A DNA stretch of 64,000 bases from Gonium pectorale. Lineage: Eukaryota > Chlorophyta > Chlorophyceae > Chlamydomonadales > Volvocaceae. Where the stretch lies: NCBI GenBank assembly GCA_001584585.1, contig LSYV01000031.1, positions 81,319 through 145,318 of the forward strand, written 5' to 3'. The first letter of the stretch is position 1; each line of letters opens with the position of its first letter. This document shows, in pieces, positions 55,103-64,000 of the stretch. The notes under the pieces are model-generated. The model saw only the letters and a list, made by a program, of their open reading frames with translations, searched no databases and was not told where the DNA came from. The translations under genes were made by a program, and so were the position numbers.

Positions 55103-58100
55103 ATAGGGCCGTGAGGGACACCGACCCTCGCCGACGTTAGATTGCTTGCACGAAGCATGGAGCATTGTCATCGTTACTGTCATCATCAACAGCTGTTCCA
55201 GATAGTACACAAAAACAACTATTCAGCGTCTCCAGCGCGTCAAGACTGTGGTCCAATACGGCGACGTACATGTGACACATCGTGGTGCGGGCGGCGGCTG
55301 TGCAGGCTGAGCATATGGGTGTGTGTGCAGGTGGTCGTAAAGCGGTAGTGGATGGCTTCACATGTACATACCGGTAGCTTCTAGGGCATTTTGAGCGAAC
55401 ATGCCGAGAGGGTATACTCGGTTGGTGGACTGGCCAAGTTGCTCGGTTGAGGATTCAGGGCTCTGCCCATTATTGCTGGAAGTCAAGTGCCTGCCTGACA
55501 GGCTAGGGCTGGTGGCTACCGATCACTGCTGTGCTAGCTCTTAGCTGCAGGGTACGCATGAACTGGCTGGTTGGAGGTCGTTGTGGCGGTTGCCGTTGGT
55601 TGGCGACGCTGTACGTTGCGGGCAGCAGACGGCTGTCCACGTCAGCCCTAGGTTGGTGGCCCTTATTGAGGCCCTTAGAATAAGCGGGTATCAGGATGTT
55701 GACGCAGTCTTTTTGGCTGAAACCCAGTGCCTGAGCGCCGCAGCGTTGCGGGGCTAACGGCCCCGTTCGCAATTTCCAAGCTGGCTGTAAGAAAAGGTCT
55801 GCGAAGAATGAGGGAGTTTTCCGGCACGCGGGAATACCGGTCCGGCCTCGTTGATTGGTCGCCGTGTAACCGGTGAAGTGCTGTGGCATGAAGCAGCTGC
55901 CCGCACGCGGGATGGCTTTCCTCGCCATCATGGTGAAAGAGGAGAAATTTGCAGAAAGGAAGGGAGCCACAACGAAAACCCAGCCCCTGAAAGGGGCTCC
56001 GCTAAGGGGTGTCCCCGGACGAAAAACCTTGTCCAGTTTCAATGTTTTTCTCCGCCGGACGAATCGCCCCCACGGAAATAACCCCGAGAGGACACTGCCC
56101 TCTCGCTCAGCGCGGGGCGGCACTGCAACTGCCGCTTGGGTTACGTGTCGGCTGATGAGTCGGGGGCGGCAACGGGGAAGTTGGGGGACCAGCGCGGGCC
56201 TGGGGCGGAGGGCACGGCTCTGGTTATTTGGGTGTTACGAAGGGGCATGATGGGATAGTCGAGGTGCTGGTTGGGGATCGGTGTGTTACAGGGGAGTGAC
56301 GGAGCCCCCCGAGTGGGCCTGCCACGGAACGAGGTACTCGCACAGTGTTATCCGAAGCCCCGTTGTCGGACAAAAGCAGGACGAGAGAATCTACGCGCAC
56401 GTCCCGTCCGCGAAAGAGAGCCCCAGAATGGCCGAACAGTACTGTCAGGGCCCATATGGGAAAGGGCGATGCCACGATCTGGCCTGAAAGGCTGGAACAC
56501 CTTTGGGCCCCGACAGGCGTTGGCCGGGAATGTTGCCGCAGCAGGCGGGGGCCGGGGAGGGATGCTGGCGGCCCACCCGTGTTGGCCCAGCGACGCGCCG
56601 ACGCCTTCACCGGCAGTGCGGGGCCGATGGTGGCAGCAGCTGCTCAGCCGCGGCAGCGGCGGCAAAACCTCCCTCTACAGCGGCAGCGGCCTGCTCTGCC
56701 TCGCGCCGCCCCGCTGCCCTCCCCACACTACCGCACGCTTCCCATGCAAATCTGCGCTGCCCGGGCGGAAACGCACAGGAAGCGCTCGGACGGTAGAAGA
56801 GGCAACGGTTGGGGGCTAGCAGCAGCCGGCGCACTGGCATCGAAAGCCCGTCCAAGTGCCGGTCGCTGCCGACGCCCCGGTCGCTTCCTGCATACGGGTC
56901 TTGGCTCACGCCCCGGTCGCCACGATCCCATGTCCGCCAGACCGCCACCCTGCGGACACGACATGAAAGCCAGCTACAAAGCAGCTAAACCGTACGGCTG
57001 ACGTAAGCCCTCGAAAGCCCATCGGCATGGAACACCAGACAATTCCCCCACAGCTGCAGTGCGCGTGTCCGGCACCGCACCCGGCACCCTAAAGGCAACA
57101 CGCAGAGCTGGCCGGCATGAAGGCCCAAGCCCGGGCTCAGCTGCCAACAAAGACATGCACAACAACTCCCTCTCTCTGCAGTTTTTCGTTCTTCAGCACC
57201 CAGACGCAACCTCGTAGCTTCCCCGCCTGATCACGCCTGCTCCTGCCGGTAGCAGTATCGTTCTTCCTCCGTACAACCTCCGGGGGAACAGATCAGCAAC
57301 TTATGGGGGAGGTGGCGCAAAGCGCCAGCCACACAGGATCGAGCAGCACAATACGCAGGGAAGCTGGCCCGCACGCCAGTGCAAGAATTCAGAAATAACG
57401 GTGAATAAAGGGATGAGAGCAATGCCGGGTTGGCGCTGGATTCAAAGACATTTGATGCACGCCGAATGACGCCCAGATGTATGCGAGGGACACATCATCC
57501 AGGCCCCAACCCAACGGATGGAGGGCGCTCGACGGCGGCTCGTTGCCCCACGGTTCCCTGGGGCAATCGGCCTCGCGGGCTCGTGGCCCGCGGACAGGCC
57601 CGTGCCCCCGTGTGGCACAACACGAGCCGATGCGCGCCACCAGGACCCGTGCCGGCAAACTCACAGGGCCGCCCGTGCTCCCAAATAATCTGCAGGAGCC
57701 TGTTAGAGGACAGCCGCCGAGCAATTGCTGAACGTTGCGTCAGCAGCTGACACCCCTGGGCTCCGACGGTGCCGCAGGTCCCAATCGCAACAGTCCTTCA
57801 ATCAAGGCGCGCGAATCAGCGAACCCGCAGCATTAAACGCGCTCGTGTGTACGCCAACCAGAGACCAATTCCCCGCTTTCGCTCCGAAGGTACCCATTAA
57901 GCATTGCCGTCATTGAAATCGAAACCGTGCGCATGGCTGTTTGCTGGACTCACTCCAGCCTCGCAGCACCCGCGCGCACCCCTGTACGGTGTACGGGCGC
58001 ACTGCCAGACGTACGACGGGCATTGCTACGGGATGCCCCTACTCCATCGCCTCCTCCACCCTCCTGCATACAGGGTGGACCCAAACCCAAATGCAAGCAC

Positions 58101-58333
58101 AGCGCTGCGCTGCGCCGCCCCCCCACGTGACAAACCCCACCAGTCACGCCACATTGCACCTACCCATGATCCCACACGTGATCCCACTACCCCGTGACAC
58201 CACGCATTCCTCCCCTCCAAAGCCCCACGGTCCGGCCCCGGCTGGGCGCAAGCTTACCCAGCAGACAATCGAAACCGCTTTCTCTCCTGTCCAACCTCCC
58301 AAGTCTCACACACCGTCTGCCCCGCCCACTCCA
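55103..58333. other. Long intergenic region; 55680-56520 of unusual character
   Basis: No supported gene. The part around 55680-56520 reads differently from the rest, with moderate GC content and several overlapping open frames (206 codons on minus at 55503-56123, 125 on plus at 55873-56250, 182 on plus at 56271-56819). None has a motif I recognise. It could be an old mobile element or a nuclear copy of organelle DNA, but I cannot show either. Confidence 0.4.
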
Positions 58334-58338
58334 TTACA
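58334..58338 (-). promoter_or_regulatory. Putative TGTAA polyadenylation signal
   Basis: On the minus strand TGTAA occurs about 80 bp after the stop codon of the glycosyltransferase gene, a normal distance for the Chlamydomonas-type signal. Could be chance. Confidence 0.45.
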
Positions 58339-58417
58339 GCTTTTGCCTTGACCCACTCACACTCCACAATGTAGGGTAGTGCCTCTACGAAGCCGACAAC
58401 CGAACACGACTGGAAAC

Positions 58418-61111
58418 TCAGGGCGCCTTTGCGTGCGCCTGCGTGTCGTTGTGGTGGAACGAGTACATAGTGTGCACGATCTGCCGGTAGACGGGCAGGA
58501 AGTCCTGCACCACGTCGTGCTTGCCCGCAATGGCCACGGCGGTCCGGACGTGGATGCTGAGTGCCACGCGCATGTTGTGGGGCTGGTGCTTGGCGGCCTC
58601 CGTCACGGCGACCAGGAAGTCGGCCGGGCTGCGCGGGTCGTTGATGAGCGAGATGGCGCCAAACATGCGGTAGGTGTCGGCGCTGGGGTCCTTGTGCTTT
58701 GTGATGTCTGTGAAGCCGTAACCTGGGAGGGGCGGGCGAGGGAGGGCGAGGGGGGTTTGGGGTGATGAAGGGCGTTGAAGTCATGAGCTGGCCGGGTCCG
58801 CACGTCTGGCCTCAGCAGGAGACGGCGGGGCGTCATCGCCGTCACGGCACGCAGGTGCAATCGCCGGGTGCAAACGCGTGGAAAATGTATGGCGAACGAA
58901 ATGAAGCGACGATGCCCCGGTAGCCGATTGCGCTCCGCAAGGCCCCATCAACCATCCCAACCCCGCAAGTCAAGCAATGAAATACATTTTACCCACCAAG
59001 CCCCCTTACCCTTGATGCGAGGGGCATCGGCGACCACACGGTCTGCGGGTGACGGTGGACAGTGTTGGGCGCGGGGGGTGGGGGCATGGGTTGGACGCGG
59101 CGCGGTGAACGAGACCAAGGAAGAGACATGTGACGCAGTGACGGGGCGCTCAGCCCGCGCCAAGCGGGCGAGCCGCGGAGGCCCCGATCCAAGATCCAGG
59201 ATCCAGGATCACGACCAGCAGTAGCACGGGCTGGCGTGCTAACCCGGCGGACAAGCAGCTGCCGGCCCTGACCACCGGATCCCCCATACCGCACATCCGC
59301 CGCGACGCGACGCGCCTGACCGCGCTCCGGCGATCCAGGGAGCCCACTTGGGGCCCCACGAGCCCCCGGGCGTGGACCCGGAATGCCCCACGGCCAGCAG
59401 TCCTTTGAGCGGGCCCCCGTACCTCCCCATGGCTCGTTGGGCACGACGTCCCGCAGGACCAGCGACGGGTAGAACTGCGGGTCCTGCGCCAGCAGCCGCA
59501 GCATGCCGACCGAGTAGATGATGCCGGCACCGCCGTACGGCAGGATGCGCGCCTGGACGCTGCAGTCCGGGGGCGGCGGAGGCAGCGCGGGGGCGGCAAG
59601 GCGCAACGGTAACTCCGGGGGCTGCCGGTTACAGTTCACAGTTACAGTTGGTGCTGTGTGGCAGCGAGCGGTTTCACCCAGGTCCGGTGGGGTGGCCTGC
59701 AGCACGGCGGGCGCACGCGGACGGGGCCGCGCGCAGGACGCGCTTGGGCCGATGCGGTTTGGGTAGGATCGTTTAGGCGGGGTCGTTTGGGCGGGATGGG
59801 TGGCAAGACGAGGCCACAGAAGAGGGGCCAAGCCGCTGGCCGCCGTTTCAACACTTCCGTCCCCAAGTCTGCGGAGCGGGTCGGAGCCTCGGTGCCTAGC
59901 AGCCTCGGTGCCCGAGCGCCCTACCTGCAGTTCTGGACGGCCCAATTGTCGAGCTGGGTGCAGCCGGGCGGTATCTTGCAGGGGCAGAAGGACTGGCCCG
60001 TGGGGCACGGGAGGCAGCGCGGGTCCGCGCCGACCTTGGACTCTACGCAGCCGTTGGGCTGGTGCAACTTCCAGCACTCGGTGTGGTAGTCGTTGATCAT
60101 GTGCGGGTCGTCGTGGTTCAGCCCGGCCTCGTTGAGCAGCTTCAAGACAGCCGGGACAACCCTGTACGAAAGGTGTATTGGAGCGCGGGCATCACACAGT
60201 GCGTTGCGGCGTTGGTAGTTGCGTTGAATGTTACGAACCGTAAATGTTACGAACCGCAAACCGGAGAACCAGCTTACGGCGTACCAGCAAAGTTGATTGT
60301 TGGGTGGGCCAGGCGCAGGCAGGGTTGTGCCATGCAAACCGAATCGGCGCTGTTGCTGACGTCCGGAAGGATACCGCCACCGCCATACCTGGACTACCGT
60401 ACCAGCCCCTCCCCAGCCCCTCCCCAGTCCTTCCCCAGCCCCTCCCCAGCCTGCCATTGCGCACACATCGGCTTGTGTGGCCTGCAGCCCCTACGCGGCC
60501 AAACCGTGTCCTCAGCAGATCCATCATCCACTACTAACCAGACGGTATCATCGTCTCCGTAAAGCATCCATTTGAACTTGTCCGCTCCCACATCACTCAG
60601 CGCGAAGAGCAGCGTCAACGCGGCGCGGATGGTGACGGGATACCCGGGGAAGTCTGGCCGGCGGGAGGGGCAGGTGCGGACAGGTGCAAATGTGGAGCTG
60701 CAGTCTCCCCAGCCATCGATGCGCGCAGTTTTTGTGTATGACCCTCACCTGGAAGCATCGTGTACGACTCGTCGTGCTGGGCACCCTACAAGTCGGAGGA
60801 GGTGTAGGGGGGATGCCGGAGGGTCAGCGGCGTGACCCCTCGTGCCCTGCCTCGGGCGGGGGACTTACCCACGACCGGAGAGTGTACATGTGCGGCTCCA
60901 TGGACGGCCCGACGATGACGTGCGTACGAATACCCCTTCTCCACATGCGTGAGGCTTCAATGAGCGCCATCCGCGGCGCATCGGTCGGGAAGGTGACTAG
61001 AAGATCGCTGCGCGTGTATTTTGGGGGCTTTGGGGGCTCTGCGCGGATCGTCGCAACAGCGAGGAGTGACAATGCCAGTGGAAGGAGAACGGTGCGGCTA
61101 TGCCTGGCCAT
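58418..61111 (-). CDS. Fringe-like glycosyltransferase (GT31/DUF604 type)
   Basis: Six exons (61111-60869, 60785-60749, 60653-60539, 60161-59925, 59559-59423, 58722-58418) give 357 aa with matching phases; exon 2 uses a TAG acceptor. The N-terminus MARHSRTVLLPLALSLLAV is a signal peptide or anchor, placing the enzyme in the secretory pathway. RSDLLVTFPTDAPRMALIEA with RTHVIV resembles the Fringe N-terminal strand, FKWMLYGDDDTVW contains the DDD metal/nucleotide-sugar motif, and LPYGGAGIIYSVGML corresponds to the conserved YGGAG segment. The C-terminus has ISLINDPRSPADF and ends HHNDTQAHAKAP. Family members transfer sugars, often beta-1,3-linked, onto glycoproteins in the Golgi; the substrate is unknown. 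Between the DDD and YGGAG motifs there is a cysteine-rich segment (eight Cys, including RCLPCP and FCPCKIPPGC) that I do not know from the family. Confidence 0.9.
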
Positions 61112-62942
61112 GCTTTTGGTAAAGAGAAACGCTGCAGTTCGTGCTATTAACAGCGGCCGCCTGTGGCGCGCTAATCTACGGCCCGCCTCAGCCGCTCAGA
61201 GAAAACAGAGCGCTACGGCAGAAGCTGATTGCGTAAAACGGTCTGGCGGGACTACTCTCGCCTTTACTGCGCCTGCGGCGCAAAACACACCAAAAACGAA
61301 AAGTACGATAACGGTTGAAACGAGGGTTCGGTCAGTGAAACGGCCGGTTCACCAGACGTCTAAAGAAGACAAAGGAAGAGAATGCAACACTGTTCGATCT
61401 TGTTTGGTTTTCTTTTGCCGTCCACAATTCCAAATTCTGGCGGGAGCGAGCATGTTTGCGCAGCGAAAGAACGCTCCGCATTACAGTCTTCAACGTTATG
61501 GGCTGCGTTGCTTCATGAGCAAATACAGATTCTGCAATGCCTGTCTACGAACGGGCATATGGTAAGGTGGCGGGAAAGAGCTGAAGGCTACAACGAAGCT
61601 CTTCACGTTCATACATACAATCGCAACGAGCGCTGGAAAACCCCTCGCCCCTACGCCCCCAGGTACCTCCACCGCCACGCATGCCAAGGAAAAGTAGGCG
61701 CCCGCCAACGCAAACAACACCGTTTTGCTGTGCGGCACTCGCGCCGCTGGGGAAATGCCGTGAACCAGAATGCAGTCTGCGCGTGACCCAAGTTCGCGAA
61801 GGCGCCCGCTCTTGTCCCTTCCACGGTGCCCCCAACTACGGCATTCCACGGCAGCATGCAACCTGATGATCCAAATTGGATCGAACATACCTGGTGACCT
61901 GATGAGCACCTGGTAAGTACGGCATGCGGTGTGACCGGTCTCGTGGACAGACAGCTTGCGACGAAGGAGCCGCAGAACACAACATACCGGATGGGCTGCA
62001 CCTTTCTCTGCAAACTTCGATGGCCTTGCTCAAGAGGATGGCGGGGCTGAGATATGTCTGGGGCCCGTTACATTCGGGCGACTTACAGTATGATGGCTTG
62101 GTTACCACACGGTGGCAGATTGTCAGCCCATACGTCCACCCCACTGAAAACGCAAGGCGGCAAACGCACTTACTTCCCCCAAAACCAGTATCGTGGCTTG
62201 GCACGGCCCGCAGCGCCACGGTGAGACCAGATAAAAACAATATAACATGCCATATCGCACCGTCACAGTGCACGGCAGTACATTCCTTTGCTTCATGCGT
62301 TCGTGTTCCCTGCACTGAAAATGTTGGTAACAGATATGCGGAAGGTAACGACGAAGACTGCCTCTCACTGACTAGCTACGCTACCGTGAACAACATCGCT
62401 TTCGAGGGCACCTCTCGCCAAGGCGAGCAAGGTGGCACTTAAATCCCACACGCGTGAGACGACCCGGGGGAAGAATCAGACGATGGCTGTAGTCTTAGCG
62501 CAGTGCTGGTGAAGAATCTCATGTTTCTCTTTCTCTCTTCTCTTGTGGACCTGGCTAAAAGACGTGAACTGCAGTATAGATAAGATGCACATACGGTATG
62601 CTTTGGAACGCGGTTGCCACCAGGCCGCAAAACAACCCGGAGCTCGTCGTACAAGTATCATCATGCAAGAGCAACCTACGTTGCCAAAATCACTGCCGTG
62701 GCCCGGAACGGCCCGCCTGTAGGCGGCGGCTGCGTCGCAAGGCGCACACCCTGTCACCAGGGGCCAAGCGCATGCCCGGAACCGGCCAGTCTGCCTCCCT
62801 CCCGACAAGCTGGCGCCCGCCAGCAACGGAAAGTATGGTACTGTGTGTGACATGCCGGCTGGGAGCATGCCGCCTTCCCGTCAATCGCGTCGCGCCTGGG
62901 CGTCCTCCAGCGTTATTGCTTGTGCGGTCGGTCGTGGGTACT
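61112..62942. other. Intergenic region without a supported gene
   Basis: This is relatively AT-rich for the window (notably 61200-61560 and 62220-62600). Frames up to 170 codons exist but none has recognised features. The promoter of the glycosyltransferase should lie at its left end and the 3' UTR of the gene ending at 62943 at its right end. Confidence 0.45.
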
Positions 62943-63654
62943 TCAAGGCGCGGCTGCACCCGGGGCCGCCTCCGCGCCGGCTCCTCCTGCCGCCAGCCTG
63001 TCTGTGACGGCGCACAGCAGCGCATCGAGCAGCGCCTCCTCCCCGAACAGCAGCGCCCGCCGCGCCTCCAGCACCTGGCACAGCTGCCGCGCGGCGGCCG
63101 CCTCCACCACGCACGACAGCGGGTGCACCACCCTGCAGCGCAGCGGGGCGGGCACGTGGCACAGCGTGAGACCACTCGTGCGAGGGGCACGCACTGCCCG
63201 GAGGGCGCGTGAACGCCGATTGCCCTGACGCGTATGCGCAGAGGGGCGGGTGCGGGCGGGCACATAGCACGGCGTCACCTGGGGCGCAGACCACAGCTGC
63301 GAGTTGTGTGCACGAGACCTTTGCCCTGCTCAATCGCGTCCTTTCCCCAACGTCCTCATGGCCGCAACGGCGGCCCAGGCTGCACACTCACCAGGCGTCG
63401 GCCCCGAGGGCCGCCAGCGACGCGAGGTCACGGCCCGCCACGCCCAGTTGCGCAAGCCGCTCCTGCAGAGCCACCATGCCCGCCCACGGCCGGGCGGGCG
63501 CGACGGCAGGCGCAGGGCCAGCGGCAGCCCTGGCGGCGGCGCCGACAGCGGCTTCTCCGCCGCCCGCCGTGGCGAGCGAGACGAGGGCGCGCAGGTCCTG
63601 CACCGGCGCGACGCGGCCGCCCTCGGGCAGCAGCGGCGCCAGTGCGGAGAGCAC
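62943..63654 (-). CDS. C-terminal part of an unrecognised helical protein (5' end outside or unresolved)
   Basis: Two exons, 63654-63392 and 63132-62943, are joined by a phase 2 intron with a GTGAGTGTG donor that rebuilds a Trp codon. They encode about 150 residues: VLSALAPLLPEGGRVAPVQD, LRALVSLATAGGG, LQERLAQLGVAGRDLASLAA, then VVHPLSCVVEAAAARQLCQV and ALLFGEEALLDALLCAV, ending AAPGAAAP. The segments look alpha-helical and Leu/Ala-rich, like many algal helical-repeat or organelle RNA-binding proteins, but no signature allows assignment. The exon at 63654 begins after a clear CAG acceptor, so the protein starts further upstream. No upstream exon is evident in 63655-64000, so the gene probably continues past the window edge. 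Confidence 0.5.
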
Positions 63655-64000
63655 CTGAGGGGGGCGGGCGGGGTACATCAAGTAGAACTACGTAAGCCGG
63701 GGGTGGGTCAACGACACAGGACACGGCGGGCCGCGATGCGGGTCTGGGTGACGCGCAAGCGCAACATCGAGGCCAGAGGCCTGGAGGGCAAATGCAGACC
63801 CGAGCAAGGGGGATAACGACACAAGCCGGCCGCACGCAGCATACCAAGCCCCCAACGGACGCCGTGCGCAACCTGCACCACCTTGCACCACCACCCTGCA
63901 CCACCTGCACACGCCCGCGACCCGCCCCTCGGCCGGGATCCCAGAACAGCCAAAGCCCGTGTCGCGCTCGCCGAGGCCACGCCAAAGCCCCACCTGCGCG
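63655..64000. other. Window end, probably intron of the minus-strand gene
   Basis: Upstream of the acceptor at 63655 no exon-like open frame with splice sites is visible. A short GGTGCA(G/A)GGTGGT-type repeat occurs near 63870-63910 on the minus strand. Most likely intron sequence. Confidence 0.35.

Overview
The window looks like nuclear DNA of a green alga of the Chlamydomonadales (volvocine or Chlamydomonas-like). It is GC-rich. Genes are split into many short exons with GT-AG introns and carry long Ala/Gln/Pro/Ser runs. A MYND-finger protein of a style common in these algae is present, and a likely TGTAA poly(A) signal follows two genes. Nothing prokaryotic (operons, ribosome binding sites, CRISPR, IS elements) is supported. 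I built the gene models by hand from splice sites, reading-frame phase and family motifs; long open frames on the opposite strand of GC-rich exons were treated as shadows.

Layout. 1-3711 (-): unrecognised multi-exon gene with a P-loop-like motif, cut by the window edge. 4257-6419 (-): TFIIS-like elongation factor, divergent from 6988-11443 (+), a large single-Myb protein with a telobox. 13435-15215 (-): unrecognised helical protein. 19233-22675 (-): MYND-finger protein. 23866-24660: foldback repeat. 25394-26230 (+): Hikeshi (HSP70 nuclear import carrier). 26387-26884 (+): small basic hypothetical protein. 28542-31875 (+): protein with an EF1-gamma C-terminal domain but no GST domain. 35050-38871 (-): HIR/SPFH band-7 protein, 11 exons, divergent from 39176-43484 (+), a DAO-type FAD oxidoreductase. 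44523-47513 (+): unrecognised seven-exon gene ending in a 45-bp repeat array. 51505-55102 (+): kinase-like protein interrupted by a 516-N gap. 58418-61111 (-): secretory-pathway Fringe-like glycosyltransferase. 62943-63654 (-): 3' end of an unrecognised gene.

The genes do not form a pathway. They are ordinary eukaryotic neighbours, with two head-to-head pairs (TFIIS/telobox, HIR/FAD oxidoreductase) that may share promoters. The most unusual signals lie in the non-coding architecture: a roughly 90-100 bp sequence shared, in sense orientation, by introns of two unrelated genes; a 30-bp minisatellite in an intron that stays open in the frame of the next exon; a stop codon inside a 15-codon tandem repeat; a GC-AG intron and 11/19-nt exons in HIR; and repeated copies of an exon's acceptor and first bases inside the preceding intron.
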